The notes below the pieces were generated by a model. That model did no database searches and was not told the DNA's origin. It saw nothing but the letters and a program-made list of their open reading frames with translations. Source: Paenibacillus sp. NAIST15-1 (GTDB taxonomy: Bacteria > Bacillota > Bacilli > Paenibacillales > Paenibacillaceae). From it: a DNA stretch of 64,000 bases. Each line of letters begins with the position of its first letter. Within the stretch, counting starts at the first letter, position 1. This document shows positions 56,619-64,000 of this stretch, piece by piece. The translations under genes and the position numbers were made by a program. The stretch spans positions 372,001-436,000 of the forward strand of contig NZ_BBYF01000001.1 of NCBI RefSeq assembly GCF_001894745.1, given 5' to 3'.

Positions 56619-58259
56619 ATGATTAATCCGAACTTTGTTACGCCGCAGAACTTCGGAGCTTTGTACGATGGAGCAGCAGACGATACCACTCCCGTCAATA
56701 AAGCGCTGCAATTCGCTGCGGTCAATCAGATGAGCGTCTACTTTCCTCCCGGCAAAGGTGCTGTAGTCTCCCAAGCAATCACCGTGCCATCCGGCGTCAG
56801 ACTTATTATGGATGCCCCGCTTATTTATAAGGGAGACAACACTCAACCTTGTCTGCTGATCGGCAATGCCATCGAATCTACCACCATGATGGATTACAAA
56901 TTGAATGTCCGAAATGCGCAAGTATCCGACTGGAGCAGCGAAGGGAACATCGGCATCATTCTGACCAACTTCATCTCATGTAATATCGATATTGTGGGAA
57001 TCGATGGCTTCACAATCGGTCTGCAAGCTAAGGGAAATAGTAAAGGATTCTCCTTCAACAAGCTGACACTTGGACAAATCATAAATAATAAGATTGCGCT
57101 GGATTTGTCGGCAGTTCGTTCTGGCTGGGTCAATGAAAATTTATTTGAGAATGGAAGGTTTGGATGCTGGAGTCAGGTCAATACGAATGCAAGCCGTTAC
57201 GGAATTCGCATTGTATCGCCTGATAATTCGTACTTTTACAATAACAACAATGTCTTTATCAAACCTAGCTTCGAGCTTGGCCAATCCTACCTTACGGGCA
57301 ATGCCGAAGCAGTCCCGCTTCTGATCTATCACGGTGAGCAAAATAAATTCCAAGATATGCGCAACGAGGACAATAATACGACCTTTGTACGGGTGTTCAA
57401 CTCGTCTTCGAATAACGTGTTCAATGTCGGTTATGGAGAACTGAACGGAAGCAATATCGATGATCGAAGCCGTTATCCTGTATCCGTGTACTCCTCACGC
57501 AAATCCAAATTAATCAATACAAAAGGAAACATGATCTTCCTATCCGGTTCCCTGAATAAAATAGCCTGCTACTATAATGGGAACAGCTTAGTCAATATTC
57601 CACGCGTTAATGTCGCCACTTCTCGCACGTCCACAGTTCTGAAGTCCGGAGCAATGACGCTCGCCAATGAATATGTAGAGCTTATTCAGCCAGCAATCGG
57701 CGTATTCATCAACACCTCCAAAGCCAAGCGATTTATTGTACAAAAAGATACGATCACTGGATATGGGGGACGCGTCATTGTCATCTGCTACGATGCAAAC
57801 GGCAACATTCTAGGAAGCACTATTCAAAATGAAGCAACAGTCAAAGGCTCCTCCAACGCAGAGCCCTACTTCAACACAACCGCACCCGGGGGTGGAGCAA
57901 TAGGCGGTTATATTACCGGCTCTGACTCCAACAAAGACTTCTATTTCCGTGTTCATTCTGATGTCACTATGATACGCGTCTTGTTATCAGGAGGAACACA
58001 GCCGCTGCGCATCAAGAGTTTCTGCATTTACAGCATCGACTGCACGGCAGCGGTCTGGTCTGGCTACGAAGAGATCATACCTGGTGTGAATCTTGGCACG
58101 CAGCCGCCTACTGCAGGACAATGGGATAAAGGGCGAATGATCTTGAACGATAATCTCTCGCTGCTCGGCACCGAAGGCAGCAAATATGTCGTAGAAGGCT
58201 GGCAATGCATTCAAGCGCCCAATCAGTGGATAGAAAAAAGATCCTATACAGGCTTATAG
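56619..58259 (+). CDS. Right-handed beta-helix protein (pectate lyase 3 / GH28-like, tailspike-like)
   Basis: About 546 residues. The start is uncertain: ATG 56619 follows AGAGG by 11 bases, while TTG 56571 is possible but unsupported. The N-terminal VTPQNFGALYDGAADDTTPVN is the hallmark of Pectate_lyase_3 beta-helices (FGAxxDGxxDDT). Asn-rich repeated rungs follow (about 80-320), then a beta-sandwich-like C-terminal part. No signal peptide is visible, which is odd for a glycan-active protein; phage tailspikes share this layout. It is divergent from the heparinase-like gene across about 115 bp. Confidence 0.7.
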   Translation: MINPNFVTPQNFGALYDGAADDTTPVNKALQFAAVNQMSVYFPPGKGAVVSQAITVPSGVRLIMDAPLIYKGDNTQPCLLIGNAIESTTMMDYKLNVRNAQVSDWSSEGNIGIILTNFISCNIDIVGIDGFTIGLQAKGNSKGFSFNKLTLGQIINNKIALDLSAVRSGWVNENLFENGRFGCWSQVNTNASRYGIRIVSPDNSYFYNNNNVFIKPSFELGQSYLTGNAEAVPLLIYHGEQNKFQDMRNEDNNTTFVRVFNSSSNNVFNVGYGELNGSNIDDRSRYPVSVYSSRKSKLINTKGNMIFLSGSLNKIACYYNGNSLVNIPRVNVATSRTSTVLKSGAMTLANEYVELIQPAIGVFINTSKAKRFIVQKDTITGYGGRVIVICYDANGNILGSTIQNEATVKGSSNAEPYFNTTAPGGGAIGGYITGSDSNKDFYFRVHSDVTMIRVLLSGGTQPLRIKSFCIYSIDCTAAVWSGYEEIIPGVNLGTQPPTAGQWDKGRMILNDNLSLLGTEGSKYVVEGWQCIQAPNQWIEKRSYTGL

Positions 58260-58263
58260 AGGT

Positions 58264-58433
58264 TGTTCAAAAAGTCCGCTTTTGATCACGAAGTAAATCA
58301 TGAAGTGGGCTCGGCATCGAATCTTGAATTCAGCCGGGCCTTCCGGTGCTCATGTACCCAAAACGTACGCTCCGCTCCTCATGCCCTAGCTTCATCCAAC
58401 TTTCTCGGTGCTGAAAACCAGCCTTTTTGAACA
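58264..58433. mobile_element. MITE-like dispersed repeat with terminal inverted repeats
   Basis: A 170-bp non-coding segment is bounded by perfect 11-base inverted repeats, TGTTCAAAAAG (58264-58274) and CTTTTTGAACA (58423-58433). The interior is GC-richer than the flanks (GCTCGGCATCG, GTACGCTCCGCTCC). I recall similar sequences scattered in Paenibacillus intergenic regions, but this needs a search. No coding capacity. It sits just after a stop codon and separates two glycan operons. Confidence 0.55.
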
Positions 58434-58460
58434 CGCACTTATAAAAAAAATGGTACGGGC

Positions 58461-58488
58461 AGCCGGGTGATTCCTTCTTCACTCGGCT
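58461..58488 (-). terminator. Possible terminator of the aminotransferase operon
   Basis: AGCCGGGTGA and TCACTCGGCT pair with one mismatch. On the minus strand a run of eight T follows after a 12-base gap, so termination may be weak. Confidence 0.4.
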
Positions 58489-58506
58489 TCTATGCTTCTT
58501 CCTGTT

Positions 58507-59676
58507 CTACACACTTTGCCGATAAATCGCATTCTGCTGTAAATGTTCCAAAACGACATCGACCACCCGATCCTGTTCAGCACTCGTCAGATTCGAGCCG
58601 GATGGCAAGCATAGCCCTTGTGCAAACAATTGCTCGGACACACTAAGATGCGACTCGTGAGGGAAATATAAGCTGGAGTGGAACATCGGCTGCAGATGCA
58701 TCGGCTTCCATACGAGACGCGACTCGATGCCGTTCTGCTGCAGAGCAGTTTTGATCGAGAGCGGATACGTCCCCGTACGCTTGCAGTCAACCAAGATAAC
58801 CGTAAGCCAGCAAGTCGATCTTCCGTAGGTAGGTTCTGATATCAGTCGAATACCATCATAAGCTTCCAATACACTCCGATACCGCTGATATACAGCCCTT
58901 CTTGCGGCAATTCGCCCTTCAATCACGGTGAGCTGACCACGTCCAATTCCTGCCAGCACATTGCTCATCCGGTAATTGTACCCCATCTCATAATGCTCAT
59001 AGTACGGCAGATCTTCTTTAGCCTGTGTCGCCCAATGTCTGGCCTTTCTAAGTGCCACGGGGTCGCTGCTCACCAGCATTCCCCCTCCGGATGTGGTAAT
59101 GAGCTTATTGCCGTTGAACGAATAGATGCCGAAATGACCGATTGTCCCACAATGTCTGCCACGATAGGTCGTACCTAGTGACTCTGCTGCATCTTCCACC
59201 ACAATAATGCCATAACGATTGCAGATAGCCATAATTGCATCCATATCTGCGCTCTGCCCATAGAGATGAACGATGACAGCAGCTTTCGGCGTCTTCCCCT
59301 CTTGCGCAAGCTGCTCACATGCCCGTTCCAGCGCCTCTGGCGACATATTCCAGGAGTTCGGCTCCGAATCAACAAATACAGGAATCCCGTTCAAGTACAG
59401 GATAGGATTCACACTAGCTATAAAGGTAAACGTGGAACATAGCACATAATCGCCCGCTTCTACCCCGGCCAGCCGTAAAGCCAAATGGATGGCCGCCGTC
59501 CCTGAGCTTAGCGCAACTGCTCCTTGCGCCCCTACATAATGGGCCACTTCTTCTTCAAATGCCTGAATATGCGGACCGACGGAGGACAGCCAATTACTAG
59601 CAAATGCCTCATCGATTTTAATCCGTTCTTCATCTCCCATATGCGGAGGAGACAGATATATATAAGGCTTAGACAT
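58507..59676 (-). CDS. DegT/DnrJ/EryC1 sugar aminotransferase (EpsN/PglE-like)
   Basis: This is a 389-residue PLP enzyme. IYLSPPHMGDEERIKIDEAF opens the family fold. ALSSGTAAIHLALR binds PLP phosphate. VVEDAAESLGTTYRGRHCG precedes the Schiff-base lysine in FNGNKLITTSGGGM (K near 191). YNYRMSNVLAGIGRGQL follows. It transfers an amino group to a UDP-4-keto (or 3-keto) sugar. With a PglC/EpsL-like transferase and a hexapeptide acyltransferase in the same operon, a bacillosamine-type N-acyl sugar is the best guess. ATG overlaps the previous stop by 8 bases. Confidence 0.9.
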   Translation of the reverse strand: MSKPYIYLSPPHMGDEERIKIDEAFASNWLSSVGPHIQAFEEEVAHYVGAQGAVALSSGTAAIHLALRLAGVEAGDYVLCSTFTFIASVNPILYLNGIPVFVDSEPNSWNMSPEALERACEQLAQEGKTPKAAVIVHLYGQSADMDAIMAICNRYGIIVVEDAAESLGTTYRGRHCGTIGHFGIYSFNGNKLITTSGGGMLVSSDPVALRKARHWATQAKEDLPYYEHYEMGYNYRMSNVLAGIGRGQLTVIEGRIAARRAVYQRYRSVLEAYDGIRLISEPTYGRSTCWLTVILVDCKRTGTYPLSIKTALQQNGIESRLVWKPMHLQPMFHSSLYFPHESHLSVSEQLFAQGLCLPSGSNLTSAEQDRVVDVVLEHLQQNAIYRQSV

Positions 59677-60784
59677 ACTGGGTCACCTCTGCTGAGTCAA
59701 TCCCAACCGCCATAAGTGAAGGGTCGCGATAAAATGGGAAATACTCGCTCTCCGTAATACCATTAAATTTGCTTTTCAATAATTTGTATAGGTAGGGATC
59801 TCGTACTTTCCTTCCAACATAGAAGTCCAATGGTTCATGATTATTGAACCCTTTCTTGAAGCGATACAAGGAATCATTGCCTGTATAACCGCCGCCTAAA
59901 TGAATCTTCTTGAATCCTCGTTCCTTGAAGTGCTGTATGGCGAAGTACAGCAAAAAATTATTGGGCGCGCAAGAAAAATATCGCTCATTGGAAGCGAGCA
60001 GATGATAGTGCACATGTTCACCTTCATGCAAAAATATCGATGCACAAACCAACTCGTCTTCCGCGTATATTCCCAGCATGGTGAGCTGATCGGATAGGCG
60101 ATCCAGCATGTCATAAAAGTATTGTTCGGTAAAGTAATAGCTGGCCTGAGCCTTCACACGATCCATCGTGTGATAATACATATCAATGAAAGATTGAAGC
60201 CGTTCTAACGTCATCGTTTCCTGCCGTCCAAAAAGTCCAGATTTCAAAGATACACGAATTCGATTCCGGTTCTTGGAGCTGAACTTGGCGAAAATATCGT
60301 CCACCGCCGGTTCTAAATCCACACTGATCGTATTGCGCACGAAGCACGGATCCACGTCCATGTAATCCTGATGATTGCGATAAAGAGGATGAAATCTGAC
60401 AAACTCCGTTATAATTTTTTGATCCTTACAATAGCTGGAGAAGGCTTGCTGAAATCGCCCAAGCAATCCATTACGATCTTCATTATGTAAGGAAGTGCAT
60501 ATAGGTCCTCCATAACCGTATGGGGTAATAATGTCGTACATTTCCGGAGCGTCTTCCCATAAGCGCTTAATATGCGGTAGAGTATTGACTTGCCTGAGAA
60601 CAAATGGATACATGACAGTTCCGGTATCTTCTTTGTAAATAAATAGACGTGCCGATTCTTCCTGTCCGCTCTCGTATAAGGAGCAATAGCCTGATAACCA
60701 ATATATGTCCGGATTCACTATACTCATGGCAAGTTCATCCCATTGCTTCCTATCGTCAGGCGACAGTATTTGAACATTACCCAA
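59669..60784 (-). CDS. GNAT-fold transferase of the CelD/FemAB-like type
   Basis: About 371 residues. TTG 60784 with AAGGAGG eight bases upstream is preferred over an ATG 15 codons earlier that lies inside the preceding gene. The two-lobe FemAB/CelD pattern shows in FAKFSSKNRNRIRVSLKSGL (N-lobe end), then CASIFLHEGEHVHYHLLASN and LLYFAIQHFKERGFKKIHLGG, with GNDSLYRFKKGFN near the end. Relatives in exopolysaccharide loci attach acyl or amino-acid groups to glycans. The donor and acceptor are unknown. Confidence 0.75.
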   Translation of the reverse strand: MGNVQILSPDDRKQWDELAMSIVNPDIYWLSGYCSLYESGQEESARLFIYKEDTGTVMYPFVLRQVNTLPHIKRLWEDAPEMYDIITPYGYGGPICTSLHNEDRNGLLGRFQQAFSSYCKDQKIITEFVRFHPLYRNHQDYMDVDPCFVRNTISVDLEPAVDDIFAKFSSKNRNRIRVSLKSGLFGRQETMTLERLQSFIDMYYHTMDRVKAQASYYFTEQYFYDMLDRLSDQLTMLGIYAEDELVCASIFLHEGEHVHYHLLASNERYFSCAPNNFLLYFAIQHFKERGFKKIHLGGGYTGNDSLYRFKKGFNNHEPLDFYVGRKVRDPYLYKLLKSKFNGITESEYFPFYRDPSLMAVGIDSAEVTQYV

Positions 60785-62138
60785 TTGGACACCCTCCTTG
60801 AATGACGAACGAATGATAGTAATTCGCATACGGCTTCCAGAACGAGTTGCGAATGTTGGAGTTGTGCCACAATAAAACGAACTGTCCGCGATATCGATGC
60901 ACGACTCCTAGAAGGTTATTCATCTGCTCAAACATCTGAGCGGGTTCAAGTCCTTGATAACCGCCAAGGCTTACCTCCATTGCGGTTAGAGGGAGCTCCT
61001 GTAGAGATAAAGGCTGTCTGGCATGAATATCAAAGACACGGTATGAATGGCAGATTCCGCTGCGAAACCCGATTTCATCGGCATACCCAATCGTACTGTC
61101 TATCTTCATCCCAGCTCGCTCCCATATGCCCCATGTATCCGGAACACGGAAGCGCAAATAATGATGCCTTCCCTCTGTCACCACGCATCCCGCCGCCTCT
61201 TGAAGCCGCTCCTTCTCTTGCAAGAACAACTCTTCATTGCAGTATGCATCATAGCTGGGGTGGAATCCGACGATATGACCGCGCTCACGTACACGCTTGA
61301 GCACCGAACGAGCGAGTTCTCCCCGGACATCATATCGATTGTCGTAAAAGGTCGTGCCCCCCGCCATAAAATAGAACCTGGATTGAACTCCTGCCTGCTC
61401 AGACAGGTCCATCAGCCAATCAAATGTATCGTACGGGTCGGCACATCTACCTGACTTTACTTGTATGTATTCCTGCATGCTTCGAATGGGAGCCAATGGA
61501 CTCAAGTTGGCCAAGCCTCTTGCCATACTCCGAATAAGACGCTTCATACCGTCCCAATATCGCAAATCATCCACATCATGCGTCACAATCAATTCAGAGG
61601 GACGATTTGTTCGTTCTGCCTCCAACCCTACTTCAATGAGCATATTCCAGAGCATCTCAGCCATCTCATTCACAACAGGACGCTGCCAGAAGCGGCTCCG
61701 AACAGCCAAACTGCCGGATGAGGGGAACCGTTCATGACGGTCTCTTATGTTCGCGCACTCTTCCCATCGAGTGAGCATAAAAAAGCAAGCAGCCAGCAGA
61801 TCTGCTTCGCAATACAAGTCCCCTCCATCCACTCGCCATTCCCCTCTCCCGAACCATACGGGCAAATCCCCTTCGGGAGCAAATCTGGAGTTGGCATAGG
61901 ACACACGTAGTTGGCTCGTATCCGCGGACAAGTAAGACAATCCATCCTCATATTGAGCAAAGAAGGCATCTCTGATATACAGGCTGCTCCCGTTCGACAG
62001 TGCGAACCGGATATAGGGCGACTGATCCTTATCATTGTCCACGACGAGCTGATACGGTAATCCAAGCATATCGCCGACCAATTGTTGAATGATATATGTT
62101 CGTTCGGGTACGAACAATGCAGGTATTGTAATAATCAT
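60777..62138 (-). CDS. Polysaccharide deacetylase-like protein (DUF7033-type N-terminus)
   Basis: The protein has 453 residues. The N-terminal half (about 1-170) with YSNSRF-like and LLAACFFMLTRWEE segments matches the domain found before deacetylases in exopolysaccharide loci. The C-terminal half has NodB-like features: IVTHDVDDLRYW (metal-binding Asp/His), GHIVGFHPSYDAY, RHHYLRFRVPDTWG and VLLWHNSN. No signal peptide is visible, so it may act on cytoplasmic lipid-linked intermediates. It overlaps the next gene by 8 bases. Activity is inferred. Confidence 0.75.
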   Translation of the reverse strand: MIITIPALFVPERTYIIQQLVGDMLGLPYQLVVDNDKDQSPYIRFALSNGSSLYIRDAFFAQYEDGLSYLSADTSQLRVSYANSRFAPEGDLPVWFGRGEWRVDGGDLYCEADLLAACFFMLTRWEECANIRDRHERFPSSGSLAVRSRFWQRPVVNEMAEMLWNMLIEVGLEAERTNRPSELIVTHDVDDLRYWDGMKRLIRSMARGLANLSPLAPIRSMQEYIQVKSGRCADPYDTFDWLMDLSEQAGVQSRFYFMAGGTTFYDNRYDVRGELARSVLKRVRERGHIVGFHPSYDAYCNEELFLQEKERLQEAAGCVVTEGRHHYLRFRVPDTWGIWERAGMKIDSTIGYADEIGFRSGICHSYRVFDIHARQPLSLQELPLTAMEVSLGGYQGLEPAQMFEQMNNLLGVVHRYRGQFVLLWHNSNIRNSFWKPYANYYHSFVIQGGCPIG

Positions 62139-62168
62139 GGCCCTTAACCCTTTCCTGTCCTCATCTTA

Positions 62169-62990
62169 TCAAGACAATGGCTTCACCATGCGAAACGCTA
62201 CAGCCAACTGTTCCATGCCGGAGTGAGGCGGCTCTTCCCCTCCGTCTGACACAAGCACCCTTCGATGCGGGGCAAGACGTGCAAGCAGAGCAAGCACATC
62301 CTTATTCATTGCAGCTTTCAAGCGCATACGGAAATAATTCTCCTTCATAAGCACAATTCGTTCTTCTTGATGATCGAAGCTCACGCGAAAGAATCCATAT
62401 CCATACACTTCGAGGCTGGCTACCGCTTGCGGCCAGTCTTGAATCATATAATCCAAGCTGCCCTCTTCCGCTTCTACGTCCATCCATTGATGCAGCGGAG
62501 CACTTGCATACCAATAATAAGCATGCTGGCGAACGAATCCGTTCCGCTCATATAGCCGAATGGCAGATTCGTTCGTGTCGAATGCATCAAGCTGCACGGA
62601 AGAGAAGCCCTCCTTCGCGGCGTGAATGCTTGCCTGTCGAATCACATGGGAGCCGATGCCTCTTCCTCTGAACAGAGCAGATACGTAGAAATTATTCAGA
62701 AATAAGATGTCATCGAACAGTCTCCATTCTGCGAAGCCAATCAGGGAATTCGCATTCGTATATATCCCTATAAAATGCGAAGTGAAACGAGACGGAGGGA
62801 TAGCAAGCGAAGCACGCAAAAAATCAGCATATCCATGGGCCGAAAAAAGCGTCGCTTCATAGAGCCCCGCAGTCATCCATGTCTCGCTCATGCGGGAGAT
62901 TTCCTCATAATGTTCCGGTTCCAACGTTCGGACATGAACAGATTCGCCTCGTGACTCGATGCGGCAGTCAGGAAATAATCGTTTCCACAT
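62169..62990 (-). CDS. GNAT N-acetyltransferase with C-terminal extension
   Basis: About 273 residues. ATG 62990 follows GGGGTGATGGGG and begins just after the sugar transferase stop; a longer frame overlaps that gene. The GNAT core (about 20-165) contains ILFLNNFYVSALFRGRGIGS (acetyl-CoA loop) and NESAIRLYERNGFVRQ. The remaining ~100 residues are unfamiliar. In this operon it probably N- or O-acetylates a sugar or lipid-linked intermediate. Confidence 0.8.
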   Translation of the reverse strand: MWKRLFPDCRIESRGESVHVRTLEPEHYEEISRMSETWMTAGLYEATLFSAHGYADFLRASLAIPPSRFTSHFIGIYTNANSLIGFAEWRLFDDILFLNNFYVSALFRGRGIGSHVIRQASIHAAKEGFSSVQLDAFDTNESAIRLYERNGFVRQHAYYWYASAPLHQWMDVEAEEGSLDYMIQDWPQAVASLEVYGYGFFRVSFDHQEERIVLMKENYFRMRLKAAMNKDVLALLARLAPHRRVLVSDGGEEPPHSGMEQLAVAFRMVKPLS

Positions 62991-62997
62991 GTCCCCA

Positions 62998-63606
62998 TCA
63001 CCCCTCGCGGCTGTGATATCGTTCCTTATCGAGGTCAGAAGCCCCACGACTTCCAGGAAGTGCAACTCCCTCCCGCTTGACCACGGTAATGATTGTTAAG
63101 AACAAAATTTTGATATCCAGCCAGAAGGACCAGTTCTCCACATACTGGACGTCAAGCTCCAAACGTTCATTCCAGGATAGATGGTTCCTTCCCTTCACCT
63201 GGGCTAATCCAGTAATGCCCGGACGAACATGGAATCGTTTCTGTTCCCGCTTCGTGAAGTACGGCAAGTGCTTCACGAGCAAAGGACGTGGTCCTACCAG
63301 GCTCATGTCTCCGCGCAACACGTTCCACAATTGGGGCAGCTCATCCAAGCTCGTTGAGCGCAGGAACGTACCGAAAGGGGTAATGCGGTGGGCATCTGGA
63401 AGCAGTTGCCCTGCACTGTCTCTGGCGTCTGACATCGTGCGAAATTTATAAACCTGGAATACGCGTTTATCCTTGCCCGGCCTCTCCTGCTTGAAAATGG
63501 CCGGCGAACCTAATGCAACGCGAACGCAAATATAGGTAATAAGGAGGATTGGGCTGATTACGAGCAGTAAAATGGACGAAACTGCAATATCGAATATACG
63601 CTTCAT
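62998..63606 (-). CDS. Initiating sugar-phosphate transferase (PglC/EpsL-like)
   Basis: This is a 202-residue monotopic phosphoglycosyl transferase. One re-entrant membrane helix (about 5-30), then KQERPGKDKRVFQVYKFRTM, STSLDELPQLWNVLRGDMS (catalytic Asp-Glu), LVGPRPLLVKHLPYF and RPGITGLAQVKGRN. It loads the first sugar phosphate onto undecaprenyl phosphate. The short form typically uses N-acetylated diamino sugars such as UDP-diNAcBac. Its start overlaps the upstream stop (TAATG). Confidence 0.93.
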   Translation of the reverse strand: MKRIFDIAVSSILLLVISPILLITYICVRVALGSPAIFKQERPGKDKRVFQVYKFRTMSDARDSAGQLLPDAHRITPFGTFLRSTSLDELPQLWNVLRGDMSLVGPRPLLVKHLPYFTKREQKRFHVRPGITGLAQVKGRNHLSWNERLELDVQYVENWSFWLDIKILFLTIITVVKREGVALPGSRGASDLDKERYHSREG

Positions 63607-64000
63607 TACTGATGCTGCAGCAATTGTTCCTCGGCCACTTGACGGAGAACGCGTGCAGGAATCCCCATGACCAATTGCTGTCCTTCCACATCTTTAGTAA
63701 CAACACTTCCAGCCGCGACAACGGCTTCTTCTTCAATGACAACCCCCGGCAGCGTTACGACTCCAGCCCCAAGACGTCCGCCCTTCTTCACAGTTATTCC
63801 CTTCATCCACTTAAATCGTTCCTTCGTTCGGCCAATGAAATTGTCATTGCTCGTGATAACACCCGGCGCAACAAATACATCATCACCAATAGTGGAATAA
63901 GCCGTAATGTAACAATTCGTTTCCAGCTTGCAGCGTGCGCCTACCGTACAATCGTTCTCTACCGAAGCTCCGCGTCCGATAATCGTACCAGCACCTACAC
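63606..64000 (-). CDS. Hexapeptide-repeat acyltransferase (5' end outside window)
   Basis: The last 131 codons are visible, open to the window edge. A left-handed beta-helix with hexapeptide repeats (VGAGTIIGRGASVENDCTVG, then VFVAPGVITSNDN, LGAGVVTLPGVVI) ends in VVTKDVEGQQLVMGIPARVL. It resembles WbpD- or NeuD/PglD-type N-acetyltransferases of nucleotide sugars. Such an enzyme would acetylate the amine installed by the DegT-type aminotransferase. Confidence 0.85.
   Translation of the reverse strand, partial: VGAGTIIGRGASVENDCTVGARCKLETNCYITAYSTIGDDVFVAPGVITSNDNFIGRTKERFKWMKGITVKKGGRLGAGVVTLPGVVIEEEAVVAAGSVVTKDVEGQQLVMGIPARVLRQVAEEQLLQHQ

Overview
The window is a chromosomal segment of a low-to-mid GC, endospore-forming Firmicute, most likely Paenibacillaceae (Paenibacillus or a close relative). 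The evidence is an SLH-anchored giant surface protein, an H-type small acid-soluble spore protein, three T-box leaders, a CIRCE/groESL operon, strong Bacillus-type Shine-Dalgarno sites with frequent TTG/GTG starts, and conserved Bacillales gene order. No rRNA, tRNA or CRISPR array was seen.

Layout. 1-7.6 kb holds a truncated flavocytochrome-c lipoprotein, a GNAT enzyme, an SgrR-like regulator, two alpha/beta hydrolases, a 34-residue small protein and a YerC-type regulator. 7.8-17 kb is a tyrosine decarboxylation island on the minus strand: tyrP (exchanger), tyrosine decarboxylase, pdxK (PLP supply) and nhaC. Upstream of it lie about 1 kb without a clear gene, a degenerate rolling-circle plasmid Rep gene, and tyrS with a tyrosine T-box. 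17.3-23.3 kb is one 2010-residue secreted protein with lamin-tail domains, a metallophosphoesterase domain and three SLH repeats. 23.5-25.2 kb is an erosion zone: a CPBP protease gene lies between remnants of a PadR and a GntR regulator, plus an orphan operator.

25.3-39.1 kb is the conserved groEL-groES / tatC-tatA / mogA / 5-formyl-THF cyclo-ligase / ydiF / ybaK / leuA / tsaD-rimI-tsaB-tsaE block, which parallels the B. subtilis ydi region. It carries a DnaA-box cluster between ybaK and leuA and two tandem leucine T-boxes in front of leuA. 39.4-43 kb has sspH and a non-homologous end-joining locus (ku, with ligase and polymerase encoded as separate genes), then cardiolipin synthase. 44.5-48.6 kb is an envelope-morphogenesis group: a PASTA class B penicillin-binding protein, a membrane M23 peptidase and a bactofilin.

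48.6-64 kb is a surface polysaccharide region: an LCP ligase, rfbD/rfbC (dTDP-rhamnose), a 52-residue protein and a PilZ-like protein downstream of a Wzx-type flippase, a membrane-anchored heparinase II/III-like protein and a divergent beta-helix protein. After a MITE-like repeat comes a tightly overlapping operon with an aminotransferase, a CelD/FemAB-like transferase, a DUF7033-type deacetylase, a GNAT, a small initiating sugar-phosphate transferase and a hexapeptide acyltransferase cut by the window end. Together these could build, modify, export and trim a glycan that probably starts with a diamino or N-acylated sugar.

Start codons were re-chosen by Shine-Dalgarno position where the longest frame looked wrong. 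Family assignments are from motif recognition by eye, without database searches.
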